Assembly: GCF_000384215.1 (NCBI RefSeq)
Contig: NZ_KB913032.1
Coordinates: 4,295,665 to 4,359,664, forward strand
Reading direction: 5' to 3'
Length of the DNA: 64,000 bases
Origin: Amycolatopsis alba DSM 44262
Lineage (GTDB): Bacteria; Actinomycetota; Actinomycetes; Mycobacteriales; Pseudonocardiaceae
Both the position numbers and the translations under genes were made by a program. Under the pieces are notes generated by a model. That model was not told the DNA's origin and did no database searches. It worked only from the letters and a program-made list of their open reading frames with translations. This document shows, one piece after another, positions 61,890-64,000 of the stretch. Position 1 is the stretch's first letter. Each line of letters begins with the position of its first letter.

Positions 61890-64000
61890 GTGAAGCAGGT
61901 AGTGCAGAACTACAAGAGCGGGGAGCTGGCGCTCCTCGACGTCGAAGTTCCCGCGTGCAAGCCGGGAGGTGTGCTGGTCCGCACCGCTTATTCGCTGATT
62001 TCCACCGGCACCGAGATGATGAAGGTGTCCGAGGCGAGCCTTTCCCTGGTGGGCAAGGCGAAGGCACGGCCGGACCAGGTCGCGAAGGTGATGCAGAGCG
62101 TCGCGACCAACGGGCTCGGCGCCACCTACCGCAAGGCGATGAACAAACTCGACTCGTACACGCCGCTGGGGTACTCGCTGTGCGGTGTGGTCGAGGAGGT
62201 CGGCGCGGGCATCCACGACGTCGCCGTCGGGGATTACGTGGCGTGCGCCGGGAACGAGCACGCGCTGCACGCGGAACTGAACTGGGTGCCCAAGAACCTG
62301 TATTCCAAGGTGCCCGACGGGGTCGATCCCCGGCACGCCGCTTTCGGCACGGTCGGTTCGATCGCGATGCAGGGTGTCCGCCAGGGTGAACCGCAGATCG
62401 GCGACATCGCGCTGGTCATCGGCCTCGGCCTGATCGGCCAACTGGTCGTGCAGCTGCTGGTCGCCTCCGGGGTCCGCGTGGTCGGCGTCGACCCGGACCC
62501 GTCGCGGTGCGCGCTCGCCGAGCAGCTCGGTGCCCTGAAGTGCGGCGACCCGTCGTCCGGCGTCATCGACACAGCGGTCGCGGAGATCAGCTCCGGGCAC
62601 GGCGTCGATCAGGTGTACCTCGCCGCGGGCGGCAGCACGAACGAGCCGGTGGAACTGGCCGCGAAGCTGGCCCGCGACCGCGGCCGCGTGATCGACATCG
62701 GCAAGTGCTCGCTGAACCTGCCGTGGAACGCCTACTACGAAAAGGAACTCGACGTCCGGTTCTCCCGCTCGTACGGCCCCGGTCGCTACGACCCGGAGTA
62801 CGAACTCGAGGGCCGCGACTACCCGATCGGCCAGGTCCGCTGGACCGAGCGCCGCAACCTCGAATGCGTCGTCGACCTGATGGGCAGCGGCCGTCTCGAC
62901 GTCGAGCCGCTGATCTCGCACGTCTCGGAGTTCTCCGACGCCGTCGAGACGTACCGGAAGCTGAACGAGGGCGAGCTCAAGGCCGTCGCGGTGCTGTTCG
63001 AGTACGAGAAGCGGGCCGCCGCCGCGAACGAGCAGGTCACCTCGGTTTCCGTGCCGAAGACGGTGACCGCGCGAGCGATGCCGAAGTCCGGCAACGTGCG
63101 GATCGGCTTCATCGGTGCCGGCAACTACGCGTCCTCGATGCTCCTGCCGCATCTGACGGAGATGGAGGGCGTCGACCTCACCGAGGTCGTCACCACCTCC
63201 GCGCTCTCGGGCGCGAACGCCAAGCGCAAGTTCGGCTTCGCCCGCGCCACCACCGACCTCGATACGATGCTCGACGATTCCTCGATCGACGCCGTGTTCA
63301 TCGTGACCCGGCACAGCTCGCACGCCGAGCTGACCAGGCGGGCGCTGCTCGCGGGCAAGGCCGTCTTCGTCGAGAAGCCGCTCGCGCTGTCGGAAAAGGA
63401 ACTCGAGGTCGTGCTCGGCGCGATCGAGGAGTCCGGCAACGACCGGCTGCAGGTCGGGTTCAACCGCCGGTTCGCCCCGCTGCTGAACGAGTCCGTGCTC
63501 CACTTCGGCCCGCGGATCGGCCCGGCCTCCGTGCGGTACCTGGTCAACGCCGGTCAGCTCGACGCCGGCAGCTGGTACAACCAGGCCGACAGCGAGGGTT
63601 CCCGCTTCGCCGGTGAGGGCGGGCACTTCATCGACACGGTGAGCTGGCTGCTGGGCGCCGACCCGGTCTCGGTGTACGCCACCGCGACGCCGGGGCACCA
63701 GGACCTGCAGATCCTGCTGCGCTACCCGGACGGCTCGACCGCGTCGATCGCGTACACCACCAGCGGTTCGTCGGCGTTCCCCAAGGAGACGATCGACGTC
63801 ACCGCCGACGGCAAGGTGCTGAAGTTCGACGACTTCGCGCGCGCTTCGGTGTTCGGCCGCAAGAAGTGGGCCAGCTCCCGGATCCCCAAGGGCCGGGACA
63901 AGGGCCAGGCCGCCGAGCTGGAAGCGTTCGTGAACGCGCTGAAGACCGGGGTCGCGATGCCGGTGTCGGTCGAGTCCCTCGTCTCGACGACGCTGGCCAC
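61890..64000 (+). CDS. Bi-domain oxidoreductase: zinc-type alcohol dehydrogenase fused to Gfo/Idh/MocA (partial)
   Basis: Runs off the window end; 703 codons are visible from the GTG at 61890, which follows AGGAG. The N-terminal half (to about residue 375) is an MDR/zinc-type dehydrogenase: SLISTGTEMMKVSEASLSLVGKAKARPDQV, GYSLCGVVEEVGAGIHDVAVGD, and NAD motif VIGLGLIGQLVVQLL near residue 172. From about residue 395 begins a second Rossmann domain, VRIGFIGAGNYASSMLLPHL, followed by EKPLALSEKELE near residue 494, of the Gfo/Idh/MocA type, and VGFNRRFAPLLNESV. This fusion is common in actinomycete surface-polysaccharide clusters next to AsnB and heparinase-like genes. Probably oxidises or epimerises a sugar nucleotide; specificity unknown. 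Confidence 0.85.
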   Translation, partial: MKQVVQNYKSGELALLDVEVPACKPGGVLVRTAYSLISTGTEMMKVSEASLSLVGKAKARPDQVAKVMQSVATNGLGATYRKAMNKLDSYTPLGYSLCGVVEEVGAGIHDVAVGDYVACAGNEHALHAELNWVPKNLYSKVPDGVDPRHAAFGTVGSIAMQGVRQGEPQIGDIALVIGLGLIGQLVVQLLVASGVRVVGVDPDPSRCALAEQLGALKCGDPSSGVIDTAVAEISSGHGVDQVYLAAGGSTNEPVELAAKLARDRGRVIDIGKCSLNLPWNAYYEKELDVRFSRSYGPGRYDPEYELEGRDYPIGQVRWTERRNLECVVDLMGSGRLDVEPLISHVSEFSDAVETYRKLNEGELKAVAVLFEYEKRAAAANEQVTSVSVPKTVTARAMPKSGNVRIGFIGAGNYASSMLLPHLTEMEGVDLTEVVTTSALSGANAKRKFGFARATTDLDTMLDDSSIDAVFIVTRHSSHAELTRRALLAGKAVFVEKPLALSEKELEVVLGAIEESGNDRLQVGFNRRFAPLLNESVLHFGPRIGPASVRYLVNAGQLDAGSWYNQADSEGSRFAGEGGHFIDTVSWLLGADPVSVYATATPGHQDLQILLRYPDGSTASIAYTTSGSSAFPKETIDVTADGKVLKFDDFARASVFGRKKWASSRIPKGRDKGQAAELEAFVNALKTGVAMPVSVESLVSTTLA

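Noticed and set aside
59481..63698. Very long open frame (about 1400 codons) on the minus strand
   Set aside because: It lies opposite the Wzz-like, asnB and bi-domain genes, is Arg/Val/Gly-rich, and arises from the GC bias of the plus-strand codons.

Overview
The window reads as chromosome of a high-GC actinomycete of the Pseudonocardiaceae, most like Amycolatopsis. This rests on the strong G/C third-position bias, many GTG/TTG starts, the mycobacterial-style order of menaquinone genes (menA, menE, menB, menD, an mgtA-type mannosyltransferase, menG, menJ, polyprenyl diphosphate synthase), an EspG-type type VII secretion chaperone, and an Scr1-like regulator. Species assignment is inference; no rRNA or tRNA gene was seen.

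Layout. 0.2-5.2 kb: menaquinone genes menA, menE and menB (minus strand) and menD (plus strand). 5.3-11.6 kb: a secreted M1-type metallopeptidase, a small DUF3592 membrane protein, an inositol-monophosphatase-like enzyme, two GT4 glycosyltransferases and a small SARP/BTAD regulator; an inverted array of 21-bp repeats lies at 7.35-7.60 kb. 11.65-13.78 kb: a compositionally foreign island carrying one OLD-like ATPase-TOPRIM gene, bracketed by perfect 34-bp direct repeats; the right copy is the menG promoter and abuts its start codon. 13.8-15.8 kb: menG and menJ. 16.1-31.9 kb: the complete nuoA-N operon for proton-pumping NADH:menaquinone oxidoreductase, preceded by two Rex-type operators and an iron-box-like site and closed by a strong terminator.

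32.0-42.9 kb: accessory genes. These are an alpha/beta hydrolase, an Scr1-like regulator, an orphan type VII secretion cassette (EspG, a Pro/Gly-rich WXG protein, a lipoprotein, an Esx-like protein), a second lipoprotein, an AAA ATPase-HNH nuclease pair resembling Septu (PtuA/PtuB), an SRPBCC protein, a secreted protein, a DUF6204 protein and a membrane-anchored zinc peptidase. 43.1-48.5 kb: polyprenyl diphosphate synthase, a membrane protein with a cytosolic Glu/Pro-rich tail, and the KorAB 2-oxoglutarate:ferredoxin oxidoreductase. 48.8-52.5 kb: enoyl-CoA hydratase, Lrp/AsnC regulator, dimethylargininase, polysaccharide deacetylase, GH75 chitosanase. 52.5-64 kb: a secreted SdrD-like protein, then the start of an exopolysaccharide cluster (AlgD-like dehydrogenase, GT4, two Wzz-like proteins with decayed P-loop domains, an AsnB-type amidotransferase and a bi-domain oxidoreductase cut by the window end).

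Taken together, the first 48 kb concentrate respiration: the menaquinone ring and tail genes, complex I that reduces menaquinone, and a ferredoxin-linked 2-oxoacid oxidoreductase. Two candidate anti-phage modules (OLD-TOPRIM and AAA-HNH) sit inside or beside this core region. The last 12 kb point to a cell-surface polysaccharide containing uronic acid, perhaps amidated.
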